Shown one piece after another: positions 10,289 to 21,586 of a stretch of 64,000 bases of DNA; positions within the stretch are counted from its first letter, which is position 1, and every line of letters begins with the position of its first letter. The notes beneath the pieces were generated by a model. That model saw only the letters and a list, made by a program, of their open reading frames with translations, did not search any database and had not been told where the DNA came from. The stretch covers positions 28,913,866-28,977,865 of the forward strand of contig NC_064846.1 in NCBI RefSeq assembly GCF_024166365.1, written 5' to 3'. This stretch comes from Elephas maximus indicus (taxonomy: Eukaryota; Chordata; Mammalia; Proboscidea; Elephantidae). Made by a program: the position numbers and the translations under genes.

Positions 10289-10759
10289 TGTCTTAGTTAT
10301 CTACTGCTGCCATGACAGAAATACCACAAGTGGATGGCTTTAACACAGAGAATTTGGCTAAAGGTCCAAATTCAAGGTGTCAGCTCCAGGGGAAGTCTTT
10401 CTCTCTCTCTCAGCTCTGGAGGAAAGTCATTGTCCTCAATCTTCCCCCAGTCGAGGAGCTTCTCAGGTGTAGGGACCCTGTGTCCAAAGGATGTGCTCTG
10501 TTCCTGGTGCTGCTTTCTTGGTGGTATGAGGTCTCTGCTTGCTTGAGAGATAAAACGTGGTGTAGGCCACACCCCAGGGAAACTCCCTTCACCTTGGATC
10601 AGGGAGGTGACCTGAGTAAGGGTGATGTTACAATCCCACCCTAATCCTCTCAACATAAAATTACAATCACAAAATGGAGGACAATCACACAATACTGGGA
10701 ATCATGGCCTAACCAAGTTGACACATATTTTTTGGAGGGACTCAATTCAATCCATGACA
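10289..10759 (-). repeat. MaLR (MST/THE-like) solitary LTR, antisense
   Basis: It begins TGTCTTAGTTATC and ends ATCCATGACA. Reverse-complemented, it starts 'tgtcatggattgaattgagt' and ends in '..gataactaagaca', as ERVL-MaLR LTRs do. Near-matching 5-bp flanks (ctgag 10284-10288, atgag 10760-10764) suit a 5-bp LTR target duplication. The same family recurs at 42876-43400 and in the 3' part of the composite LTR at 52.6-53.4 kb. The 60-110-codon frames crossing it on both strands are not genes. Confidence 0.75.
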
Positions 10760-11318
10760 ATGAGGAAGACACATGACCCAAGTGCATGGAAGCAAGGAGG
10801 GGGATGGTTCATTTAAAGAGCATCAAGTTTGTGATGGTTGGAGCAGAGGGGAGAAAGCAGGGAGAAATTTGTGGGAGATAATGTTAAAGTTGCAAGGCTA
10901 TATCATGAAGGACTTTGTTTATATCTTGTAGCAAGTGTGGAGCCATTGAATAATTTTTAAGTACTATTGATTTATTGATTAGGTTTAAATTAGTCACCAT
11001 TTAGGGCAGAACGAAGAGAGTGGAGTGATGTCAAATTACAGGCAGGTGACTGATTAATATTCTACAATACATAATGAAAGCCAGATATAGGGCAGTAGCA
11101 ATGGAGTTGGAAGGAAGACCTTGATACGAGATGAAAAAATGTAGAACTGGACTTTGAGATAGGGGTTGACACTTAAAACTCAGATGTGTAACTCTTCCTC
11201 TATTTGCTACACTGGACAAAGCACGGCTGCATTTAAAATTGAGTCAGCAGTATAGAAAAGTCCAACCCACTTGTATATTAATTTTCTATTGCTGCTGTAA
11301 CAAATGATCAGTATTATT
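10760..11318. other. No gene; possibly old repeat sequence
   Basis: 10830-11160 ('gatggttggagcagagggga', 'catgaaggactttgttt', 'gtggagccattgaat') has the order of a widespread old mammalian repeat that I cannot name. 11270-11305 (ttttctattgctgctgtaac) resembles the first bases of an antisense MaLR LTR. There is no coding evidence. Confidence 0.35.
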
Positions 11319-11391
11319 GTGTGGGTTTTGTTCTGTTATACATAAGGTTGCCGTGAGCCAGAGCCGATTGACTAGACAGCAACTAACAACA
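11319..11391 (+). mobile_element. RTE 3'-end fragment
   Basis: It carries only the last ~70 bp of an RTE: 'ttttgttctgttatacataa', 'ggttgccgtgagcc' and the terminal 'agcaactaacaacaac'. It is an extreme 5' truncation, as expected for target-primed reverse transcription. Confidence 0.8.
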
Positions 11392-13187
11392 ACATCACAC
11401 TAACTGTATACGTGTATGTGTCTGTGTGTGTGTATTATTCCCATTTTATTTGAGTTGAATTGAATCTTTGTTCAATTCGATCTTTGTTAATCGCACCTCA
11501 ATTTCCAGGATAGACATCACGTCCTCCAGTAGTTATTCATGATTGTCTCCACTCTAGACTAGGTACCTCTCTTAGGCATGTTGCTATAGTATTTATATAC
11601 TATGTTGTATTTATTATAATTTACACAACATGTCCTCAATCTGTAAGTTACATGAGGATCATGGCTTTAACTGCCTTTTCAAAATAGCACAATATCTGGT
11701 ACACAGAAGGCATTCAATACATAGTTTTTTTTTAATCTGAAAAATAATGCTTGTGATACATGTGTTGAAAAATTGACAACCATAAATAGTAAGCATTATT
11801 CCCTTTCCTTATTAATAAAACCTGGCATAAAGACATAGTTAGAAAATCTAGCTTTAATTCTTGTAAAGCATATTCTAATCTGATTTCCTCTACAAATTCT
11901 ACTTTTTGTCATGAATAATTCTGTTTGAGTTGGTATAGAAAAGAAACTCTGAAGAAAACCCAAATGAAGTTATGTAAATACTTCCCAGAAGTTTGGGTGA
12001 GGTAATAGCCTAACTATTGATTACCAGTTTCTCTGAATAGGTTTTAGCCAAGTCCTTAATTTATTCTGAATTTCATTTTCAAGATTTGATGACAATTACA
12101 GCATGAAGAAGGATGTCAGCTGACACCCCTCCCCCCATTATGATAGAAGACCTGGTTAAGATATTTAAAGGTGTGTAAGACTACAGTGAAGTCAACTCCT
12201 AGAGCTGTACGGTGCTTCCAGGCCAAAAAACAAAAACAGTAGGTATTAATTGGGGAAAATGTCTGTGTAGGTTTAATATCAATTGCTTAGTCAACTTCCG
12301 TCAGAAATAATTGACAGTTTCCCCACTGACAAATTACTTTTGAAATCCATATGTAGAACTCTCCTAATATATCCCGCTTACATTTTGAAGAGGAAGAGAA
12401 TCTTGTTAACGATTATCACGTTTTTTAGCCATGTGCTAATTAAACTGTCTGCCTGAATCACAAGCATTTCTTCGTGGGATTTACCAGGGAAGGGGGAGGG
12501 GATTGTGGGAAGAGCATTCAATTTTCTGCTTAAGCGAGTATATGACACCAAAATATCTAGATAAGAGTGAAAAATTCAGTAAGTCACCCACGATGTCTTT
12601 CAGTCTGACAAAAATGATGGTCGCTACGAATTTTCATCACTCAATAAGACTGTAAAGTTAAACTGATAAATCTATACCTCCATTCTGAATGATTTCATGT
12701 ATAATTTTCTTAGATTATTATATAGGCTCATAGATTATCAGAGGAAGAAGAAACCTGTAAGAGTTCCTGGAATATTCCCTCTCCTTCTCATTCCTTACCC
12801 TTCTACTCATTCTTGTATGTTAGCCTTTTAACATGATTGCTTCTGTTATGCATTCCCATATTAAACTGTTGTTTTTTTAGTTCTTCACTGGGACATATCC
12901 AATGACATTTTTAAAATAGTCATTTATTTGTTCAAAATTATTTATTAAGGACTTACTAGGTGGCTAGATTTTGCTATGGCTTAATTGTGATTGTTTACTT
13001 AATTACCTCCCCAACTACATTGTAAGATCCAGTAAGGCAGTAACTTTGTCATGCATATACCCAAGTGAATTAGGTTTTGGTTTAGCTGTTTGAAAAAAAA
13101 AAAGCAATAACAATGGATTAAAAAGCTAAGACTCAATTTTTCTCTCCATAAAAGAAGACTGGAGGTAGAGAGTCAAGGAAAGATATA
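11392..13187. other. 1.8 kb unique sequence, no gene
   Basis: No convincing frame or repeat apart from a short (TG)n near 11417-11433. 12060-12560 is repeat-free with mixed composition ('atgtgctaattaaactgtct', 'gaatcacaagcatttcttc') and is a second candidate for conserved non-coding DNA. Confidence 0.35.
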
Positions 13188-13565
13188 GTGGCTTCACAAT
13201 ATCATCATTACCCACTCCCTGCCAGTGCTCTTGCCCACCAGCTTTGGAGTCTGTCCCTTACCATCCGTTCTCAGGATGGTTGGCAGCACCAGTTCTCACA
13301 TTCAGGAAAAAAAGCTCAAAATCAAAAAGGGAAGATCCTTGGTACAACTTCTGCTCACACCTTATTAGCTAGGACTGTGTCACATGACCCAGTCCTAGCT
13401 AAAGGAGATTGCAGTGGAGACAGGGAAAAGTATTTATTTTATCCTGTGCTTATTGATATCTTGAACAATTTAAAGGTTCTGTTGGTGAGAATTGTGGAAG
13501 AATGGGTATCATATAGGCAACCAGAAATCAATGATTTCCAGTCCTACTGTGTACTATGCTGTTAA
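13188..13565. repeat. Probable old interspersed repeat (family not named)
   Basis: The order 'acaacttctgctcacacc', 'actgtgtcacatgacc', 'tagctaaaggagattgc', 'ttgaacaatttaaaggttct' recalls a widespread mammalian repeat. A 125-codon frame covers the whole segment (13188-13565), but its composition is that of non-coding DNA and no domain is visible. I do not call it a gene. Confidence 0.35.
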
Positions 13566-13799
13566 AGACATGAGTTATTCAATAAAGCCTTGTTATATTA
13601 ATGAGAAGAATGAATGAATAAATATATAGCTCTTGTCCAGTAACTCTCCTTTTTATAGGGTTGAAATAAAGGCTGTTATACTTCCTATTCACTTTTTGCA
13701 GTTGCCCCTACGTGTCTCTGCACAACCCAAAGGTGATAATAGGTGACATTTGGAAAGAGAATCATGGATCAAGCCCTATTAAACACTGCTGATTTTAAT

Positions 13800-13997
13800 A
13801 CTGTGGTTCTTAAAGTATGGCCCATGGCCAAGCATCACTAGCATTATCTGGAAACTTGTTAGAAACGTAAATTCTTAGACTTCACCCCAGACCTATGGAA
13901 TCCAAAACTCTGGAGCTGGGACAAGCAGTGTGTGAACTAACAAATCTTCCAGGGAATCCTGATGCCCATGCTCAACAAAGTTTGAGAAACTGTCTTT
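13800..13997 (+). mobile_element. MER5A-like hAT-Charlie MITE
   Basis: It shows the classic order 'gtggttcttaaagtatggcc', 'catcactagcattatctgg', 'aaacttgttagaaacgtaaa', 'caccccagacctatggaatc' and 'aagtttgagaaactg', about 195 bp, close to full length. The ends are imperfect inverted repeats (gtggttctta / gagaaactg) typical of this non-autonomous hAT family. It is a pan-placental fossil. Confidence 0.87.
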
Positions 13998-15077
13998 TAA
14001 TGGAAAGGAATTTATTGTGAGGTTGTTGCCTTTTTCTCCCATTTAGAATAACCTCCTTTCCTCTCTCAATCTTTTCATATCTTAGCTAGTCATCCTACAG
14101 AGTCCATCTTAAATGACACCATCTCCATCAAATATTCTAGAAATATTTCAGGACAGATGTATCAATTGTTACTTTGAAATCTCGTTGTCAATTACAAATA
14201 AGCACTTAAATGTCAGCTGGTAAAAGTCCTTATAACTCTGTGGAAAGTTCAATTAAAAAAAAAGAGCCTCATGAAAACAGGATACCCTGGGACTGAATCT
14301 GTGTATATATATGACTCTGCTTTATACTTCTTAAGCTAAGCTCTATCCCTAGTATAACTTGAAACTTCTCTTTCTGATTTTCCCTGTGACCTGCTGTAAC
14401 TGGCCCTTTTTACCTGCTATAGTGTACCCTTCCCTTTACTATGTTTCTCATATCAAAAACTGAATATTTATGGCATCTGCATACACCTAGATACCCTGTT
14501 TTAATTTTGATGATTACTGGCTCCCATCTCTGCCCAGTCTCATATAGCACAGCTATTGTTTTATTCAGAGACCTTGTTTCATAGAGTTTTAAACTCAGTC
14601 TAGTATGTGGAAGTCTCTGTCCTTCTTTCCCCCTTAACCTCCTTTCTATCTTCTTTCTTCTCTCCTTCTTTTGTTCTTTTTGGATTTTTGTTTTTCCCTC
14701 CCTTATTCTCAAATATGCCTTAAGCTAGGCTGAATTTCAATCAATATAAACACTGAGTTTGTTTATAATAAAGTACAAGTTATTTACCAATATATTAGTA
14801 AGGGTTAGACTTGCAATTCTATGGTAGGCAAAAAATTTCTGTACCCAAGTGCTTTTGTGATTCTGAGAAAAGTATTTTTGTAAGACATGTTAAAGAAGAC
14901 TTTGTGAGAAAACGTAACATATAAGCAATGCACAAATATTTATGAAATCCAAGCACATAATGTCCCACTAATAAGCAACAACAACTGCATTAAATAGATA
15001 AGGAGAAATCAATTGAATCAAATGCATTTTTAGTTGAAAATTGAATTGCAAACATGACCCACATTTATACTCAACTG
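13998..15077. other. No gene; low-complexity pyrimidine tract
   Basis: 14043-14150 resembles an L2 fragment (.. 'gaataacctcctttcctctc', 'atcttaaatgacaccatctc'). 14630-14705 is pyrimidine-rich; its complement gives the Lys/Arg/Glu-rich 100-codon frame at 14410-14712, which I consider an artefact of composition. Confidence 0.35.
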
Positions 15078-15087
15078 TATTCTAGTA

Positions 15088-15258
15088 GGAAACCCTAGTA
15101 GCGTAGTGGTTAAGAGCTACGGCTGCTAATCAAAAGGTCAGCAGTGTAAATCTACCAGGCGCTCCTTGGAAACCACGTCGGGCAGTTTTACTCTGTCCTA
15201 TAGGGTTGCTATAAGTCACAATTGACTCGACAGCAATGGGTTTTTCTCTTTTTTTTTT
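15088..15258 (+). mobile_element. AfroSINE-d
   Basis: Complete copy with box A (tagtggttaagagc) and a decayed box B (agtgtaaatct), and an RTE-like tail (cgacagcaatgggttttt). The target duplication is tattctagta (15078-15087) / tattctacta (15262-15271), one mismatch in ten. It sits just left of the 3' end of RTE-1. Confidence 0.93.
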
Positions 15259-15302
15259 AGATATTCTACTATAGCATGTTGTTGTTGTTAGGTGCCATCG
15301 AG

Positions 15303-18300
15303 TCAGTTCCGACTCATAGCGACCCTATGCACAACAGAACGAAACACTGCCCGGTCCTGAGCCATCCTTACAATCCTTGTTATGCTTGAGCTCATTGTTG
15401 CAGCCACCGTGTCAATCCATTTCGTTGAGGGTCTTCCTCTTTTCCGCTGACCCTGTTCTATGCCAAGCGTGATGTCCTTCTCCAGGGACTGATCCCTCCT
15501 GACAACATGTCTAAGGTAAATAAGAAGCAGTCTCTCCATTCTTGCTTTTAAGGAGCATTCTGGCTATATTTCTAAGACATATTTGTTCATTCATTTGCCA
15601 GTCCATGATATATTCAATATTCTTCGCCAACACCACAATTCAAAGGTGTCAACTCTTCTTCGGTCTTCCTTGTTCATTGTCCAGCTTTCATATGCATATG
15701 ATGCAATTGAAAATACCATGGCTTGGGTCAGGTGCACCTTAGTCTTCAAGGTGACATCTTTGCTCTTCAACACTTTAAAGAGGCCCTTTGCAGCAGATTT
15801 ACCCAATGCAATGCGTCTTTTGATTTCTTCACTGCTGCTTCCATGGGTGTTGATTGTGGATCCAAGTAAAATGAAATCCTTGACAACTTCAATCTTTTCT
15901 CCATTTACCATGATGTTGCTCATTGGTCCAGTTGTGAGGATTTTTGTTTTCTTTATGTTGAAGTGCAATCCATACTGAAGGCTGTGGTCTTTGAACTTCA
16001 TTAGTAAGTGCTTCAAGTCCTCTTCACTTTCAGCAAGCAAGGTTGTGTCATCTGCATAACGCAGGTGTTAGTGAGTCTTCCTCCAATCCTGATGCCCCGT
16101 TCTTCTTCATATACTCCAGCTTCTCGTATTATTTGTTCAGCATACAGATCGAATAGGTATGGTGAAAAAATACAACCCTGACGCACACCCTTCCTGACTT
16201 TAAACCAATCGGTATCCCCTTGCTCTGCTCAAACAACTGCCTCTTGATCTTTGTAAAGGTTCCTCATGAGCACAATTAAGTGTTCTGGAATTTCCATTCT
16301 TTGCAGTGTTATCCCTAATTTGTTATGATCCATACAGTCGAATGCCTTTGCATAGTCAATAAAACACATGTAAACATCCTTCTGGTATTCTCTGCTTTCA
16401 GCCAGGATCTATCTGACATCAGCAATGATATCCCTGGTTCCACGTCCTCTTCTGAAACCGGCCTGAATTTCTGGCAGTTCCCTGTCAATATACTGCTGCA
16501 GCTGTTTTTGAATTATCTCCAGCAAAATTTTGCTTGCATGTGATATTAATGATATTGTTCTGTAATTTCCACATTCGGTTGGATCACCTTTCTTGAGAAT
16601 AGGCATAAATGTGAATCTCTTCCAGTCAGTTGGCCAGGAAACTGTGCTCCATATTTCTTGGCATAGACAAGTGAGGGACTCCAGCGCTGCAACTGTTTGT
16701 TGAAATATCTCAATTGATATTCCATCAATACCTGGAGCCTTGTTTTTTGCCAATGCCTTCAGGGCAGCTTGGACTTCTTCCTTCAGTACCACTGGTTCCT
16801 GATCATATGCCATCTCTTGAAATGGTTGAACACCAACTAATTCTTTTCGGTATAATGACTCCGTGTATTCCCTCCATATTCTCTTTTTTTAAAATAATTT
16901 TTATTGTGCTTTTAGTAAAAGTTTACAAATCAAGTCAGTCTCTCACACAAAAACCCATATACACCTTGCTACACACTCCCAATTACTCTCCCCCTGATGA
17001 GACAGTCTGCTCTCTCCCTCCACTCTCTTTTCGTGTCCTTTTTGCCAGCTTCTAGCCCCCCCCACCCTCTTGTCTCCCCTCCAGGCAGGAGAGGCCAACC
17101 TGATCTAAGAAACTCACTCCTCACCAGCATCCCTCTCCAACCCATTGTCCAGTCCAATCCATGTCTGAAGAGTTGGCTTTGGGAATGGTTTCTGTCCTGG
17201 GCCAATAGAAGGTCTGGGAGCCACAATCACTGGGGTTCTTCCAGTCTCATTCAGACCATTAAGTCTGGTCTTATGAGAATTTGGGGTCTGCATCCCACTG
17301 TTCTCCTGCTCCCTCAGGGGTTCTCTGTTGTATTCCCTGTCAGGGCAGTCATCAGTTGTAGCCGGGCACCATCTAGTTCTTCTGGTCTCAGGATGATGTA
17401 GTATCTGGTTCATGTGGCCCTTTCTGTTTCTTGGGCTCATAATCACCTTGTGTCCTTGGTTTTCTTCATTCTCCTTTGCTCCAGGTGGGTTGAGACCAAT
17501 TGATGCATCTTAGATGGCTGCTTGCTACCTTTTAAAACTCCAAATGCCACTCTTCAAAGTGGGATGCAGAATGTTTTCTTAATAGATTCTATTATGCCAA
17601 TTGACTTAGATGTCCCCTGAAACCATGGTCCCCAGACACCTGACCCTGCTACACTGGCCTTCGAAGCATTCAGTTTATTCAGGAAACTTCTTTGCTTTTG
17701 GTTTAGTCCAATTGTGCTGACCTTGCCTGTATTGTGTGTTGTCTTTGCCATCACCTAAAGTAGTTCTTATCTACTATCTAATTAATGAATACCCCTCTCC
17801 CACCCTACCTCCCTCTCTCGTCCCGTAACCGCAAAAGAATGTTTTCTTCTCAGTTTAAACTATTTCTCAAGTCCTTATAATAGTAACCTTATACAATATC
17901 TGTCCTTTTGCAACTGACTAATTTCACTCAGCATAATGCCTTCCAGGTTCCTCCATGTTATGAAATGTTTCACAGATTCCTCACTGTTCTTTATCAATGC
18001 GTAGTATTCCATTGTGTGAATATACCATAATTTATCCATTCATCCGTTGATGGGCACCTTGGTTGCTTCCATCTTTTTGCTATTGTAAACAGTGCTGCAA
18101 TAAACATGGGTGTGCATATATCTGTTTGTGTAAAGGCTCTTATTTCTCTAGGATATATTCCAAGGAGTGGGATTGCTGGATCGTATGGTAGTTCTATTTC
18201 TAACTTTTTAAAAAAGAAGCGCTAAATCGATTTCCAAAGTGGTTGTACCATTTGACATTCCCACCAGCAGTAAAGGAGTATTCCAATCTCTCCACAGTTT

Positions 18301-19952
18301 CTCCAACATTTATTATTTTGTGTTTTTTGGATTAATGCCATCCTTGTTGGATTGAGATGAAATCTCATTGTAGTTTTGATCTGCATTTCTCTAATGGCTA
18401 ATGATCGTGAACATTTCCTCATATATCTGTTAGCTACCCGAATGTCTTCTTTAGTGAAGTGTCTATTCATATCTTTTGCCCATTTTTTAATAGGGTTATT
18501 TGTCTTTTTGCAATTGAACCTTCCATATTCTTTTGATGCTTCGTGTGTCATTTAATATCTTTCCCACAGAATCCTTCACTGCAACTCGAGCCTTGAATTT
18601 TTTCTTCAGTTCTTTCAGCTTGAGATACACCGAGCGTGTTCTTCCCTTTTGGTTTTCCATCTCCAGCTTTCTGCACATGTCATTATAATACTTTGTCTTC
18701 TCAAGAGGCCCTTTGAAATCTTCTGTTCAGTTCTTTTACTTCATCAATTCTTCCTTTTGCTTTAGCTGCTTGACCTTTGAGACCAAGTTTCAGAGTCTCC
18801 TCTGACATCCATCTTGGTCTTTTCTTTCTTTCCTGTCTTCTCAGTGACCTCTTGCTTTCTTCATGTATGATATCCTTGATGTCATTCCACAACTTATCTG
18901 GTCTTTGGTCATTAGTGTTCAGTGTGTCAAATCTTTTCTTCAGATGGTCTCTAAATTCAGATGGGAGGTACTCAAGGTCATATTTTGGCTCTCGTGGACT
19001 TGCTCTAATTTTCTTCAGGTTCAGCTTGAGCTCCAATATGAGCAATTGATAGTCTGTTCCACAGTTGGACCCTGGCCTTGTTCTAACTGTTGATATTGAG
19101 CTTTTCCATCGTCTCTTTCCACAGATGTAGTCAGTTTGATTTCTGTGTGTTCCATCTTGCGAGGTCCATGTGTATAGTCGCCATTTATGTTGGTGAAAGA
19201 AGGTATTTGCAGTGAAGAAGTCGTTGGTCTTGCAAAATTCTATCATTCGATCTCCAGCATTGTTTCTGTCACCAAGGCCATATTTTCCAACTACTGATCC
19301 TTCTTCTTTGTTTCCAACTTTCACATCCCAATTGCCAGTAATTTCATCAATGCACCTTGATTGCATGTTCGATCAATTTCAGACTACAGCAGCTGATAAA
19401 AATATACTGTTTCTTCATCTTTGTCCCTAGTGGTTGGTGCGTAAATTTGAATATTAGTTGTATTAACTGGTCTTCCTTGTAGGCGTATGGATATTATCCT
19501 ATCAGCCACAGCGTTGTACCTCAGGATAGATCTTGAAATGTTCTTTTTGATGATGAATGCAACACCATTCCTTTTCAAGTTGTCATTCCCATCATTTAGA
19601 TTATATGATTGTCCAATTCAAAATGGCCAATACCAGTCCATTTCTGCTCACTAATGCCTAGTATATTGATGTTTATGTGTTCCATTTCATTTTTGACGAT
19701 TTCCAATTTTCCTACATTCATACTTCATATATTCCAGGTTCCAATTATTAATGGATGTTTGCAGCTGTTTCTTCTTATTTTGAGTCGTGCCACATCATTT
19801 AATGAAGTTCCTGAAAGCTTTACTCCATCCACATCATTAAGGTCAACTCTACTTTGAGGAGGCAGCTCTTTCCCAGTCATCTTTTGAGTACCTTCCAACC
19901 TGGGGGACTCATCTTCCAGCACTATATCAGACAATGTTCTGCTGCTGTTCAT
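15303..19952 (-). pseudogene. RTE-1 endonuclease-reverse transcriptase ORF, inactivated
   Basis: The single RTE polyprotein would carry an APE-type endonuclease and then a reverse transcriptase. The N-terminal part reads ..LIIGTWNI (near 19728). The endonuclease continues at 18701-19578 with IYAPTTRDKDEETVYFYQLL and TNDFFTANTFFHQ. The metal-binding motif expected as GDWN is GNWD (19328-19340), and the expected TDH reads TDY, so catalytic residues are lost. The RT has KNKAPGIDGI, KGDPTECGNYRTISLI and QAGFRRGRGTRD (16409-16813), with the YADD box at 16047-16058. The C-terminal part (15591-16040) contains LHFNIKKTKILTTGPMSN and RRILNISWTGK. Frameshifts, stops and L1-1 interrupt the frame. Confidence 0.88.
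16871..18518 (-). mobile_element. L1-1: 5'-truncated L1 inserted in RTE-1
   Basis: Antisense L1 starts with the complement of its poly(A) tail (ttttttt, 16884 on) and 3' UTR (ttattgtgcttttagtaaaa). It runs through the last part of ORF2 and stops near 18518. The target duplication is ccctccatattctctttt (16870-16887) and ccttccatattctttt (18519-18534), RTE sequence on both sides, so L1-1 is younger than RTE-1. ORF2 remains: 18222-18551 includes [26 protein letters not shown] and [12 protein letters not shown]. Its 3' UTR type matches L1-5, L1-6 and L1-7. Confidence 0.92.
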
Positions 19953-20146
19953 AAGGTTTTCACTGGCTAATGCTTTTCAGAAGTAGCCTGCTGGGTCCTT
20001 CTTGGTAGTCTGTCTTAGTCTGGAAGCTCAGCCGAAACCTGTCCTCCATGGGTGACCGTGCTGGTATCTGAATACCGGTGGCATAGCTTTCAGCATCACA
20101 GCAACACGCAAGCCCCCACAGTACGACAAACTGACAGACATGTGTG

Positions 20147-20549
20147 GGATATAGGCCTGTAATTTTCTTTTTTTGTGGTGTCTTTTTACCTGATTTTGGT
20201 ATCAGGGATATGCTGGCTTCATAGAATGAGTTTGGTGATATTCCGTCCTTTTCTATTCTCTGAAACACCTTTAGTAGTAGTGTTGTTAACTCTTTGAAAG
20301 CTTGGTAGAACTCTGCAGTGAGGCACCTGGGCCAGGGCTTTTGTTGGGAGTTTTTTGATTACCTTTTCAAACTCTTTTTTTGTTATGGGTCTATTTATTT
20401 GTTCTACCTCTGTTTATGTTAGTTTCAGTAGGTAGTGTGTTTCTAGGAATTCATTCATTTCTTCCAGGTTTTCAAATTTTCTAGAGAACAATTTTTCATA
20501 GTAATTTGATATGATTCTTCTAATTTCAGTTGGGTCTGTTATAATATCG
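20147..20549 (-). mobile_element. L1-2, left part (ORF2 RT region), cut off at RTE-1
   Basis: The antisense ORF2 segment runs from just upstream of the RT core ('..gatataggcctgtaattttc' complement gives ENYRPI) to the linker between endonuclease and RT. It stops where RTE-1 begins, and the expected 3' half of ORF2 and the 3' UTR are absent from the left side of RTE-1. On the right it is split by L1-3 and resumes at 27763. Confidence 0.85.
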
Positions 20550-21586
20550 CCCATCTCATTTCTTTTTTATTTAATTTTTTTATTATTTTTTTTAATAACT
20601 TTTATTAAGCTTCAAGTGAACGTTTACAAATCCAATCAGTCTGTCACATATAAGTTTACATACATCTCACTCCCTACTCCCACTTGCTATCCCCCTCTTG
20701 AGTCAGCCCTTTCAGTCTCTCCTTTCTTGACAATTTTGCCGGCTTCCCTCTCTCTCTATCCTCCCATCCCCTCTCCAGACAAAAGTTGCCAACACAATCT
20801 CAAGTGTCCACCTGATATAATTAGCTCACTCTTCATCAGCGTCACTCTCCCACCCGCTGACCAGTCCCTTTCATGTCTGATGAGTTTCTTCGGGGATGGT
20901 TCCTGTCCTGTGCCAACAGAAGGTCTGGGGAGCATGGCCGCCGGGATTCCTCCAGTCTCAGTCAGACCATTAAGTTTGGTCTTTTTATGAGAATTTGGGG
21001 TCTGCATCCCACTGATCTCCTGCTCCCTCAGGGGTCCTCTGCTGTGCTCCCTGTCAGGGCAGTCATCGATTGTGGCCGGGCACCAACTAGTTCTTCTGGT
21101 CTCAGGATGATGTAGGTCTCTGGTTCATGTGGCCCTTTCTGTCTCTTGGGCTCTTAGTTGTCGTGTGGCCTTGGTGTTCTTCATTTTCCTTTGCTCCAGG
21201 TGGGTTGAGACCAATTGATGCATCTTAGATGGCTGCTTGTTAGCATTTAAGACCCCAGACGCCACATTTCAAAGTGGGATGCAGAATGATTTCATAATAG
21301 AATTATTTTGCCAATTGACTTAGAAGTCCCCACAAACCATGTTCCCCAGACCCCCGCGCTTGCTCCGCTGACCTTTGAAGCATTCATTTTATCCCGGAAA
21401 CTTCTTTGCTTTTGGTCCAGTCCAATTGAGCTGACCTTCCATGTATTGAGTGTTGTCTTTCCCTTCACCTAAAGCAGTTCTTATCTACTGATTAATCAAT
21501 AAAAAACCCTCTCCCACCCTCCCTCCCTCCCCGCCTCGTAACCACAAAAGTATGTGTTCTTCTCAGGTTTACTATTTCTCAAGATC

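Larger units (their letters stand above)
15278..20146 (-). mobile_element. RTE-1: full-length afrotherian RTE LINE, split by L1-1
   Basis: Read on the minus strand, the 5' end lies near 20146 and the 3' end at 15278, with a terminal gtt-repeat tail (complement 'taacaacaacaac'). Without the L1-1 insertion (16871-18518, plus one duplicated target copy) it is about 3.2 kb, the usual full length of RTE elements. Its right edge abuts L1-2 (ORF2) and its left edge abuts unrelated DNA, so no target duplication is visible. This implies loss of flanking L1 sequence. Confidence 0.92.

Noticed and set aside
13188..13565. 125-codon frame resembling a small gene
   Set aside because: No domain, no splice or promoter context, and the sequence has landmarks of an old interspersed repeat.
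14410..14712. 100-codon Lys/Arg/Glu-rich minus-strand frame
   Set aside because: It is driven by the pyrimidine-rich tract at 14630-14705; compositional only.
15278..20146. RTE-1 as an active gene
   Set aside because: Endonuclease catalytic residues are changed, there are multiple frameshifts, and an L1 is inserted.
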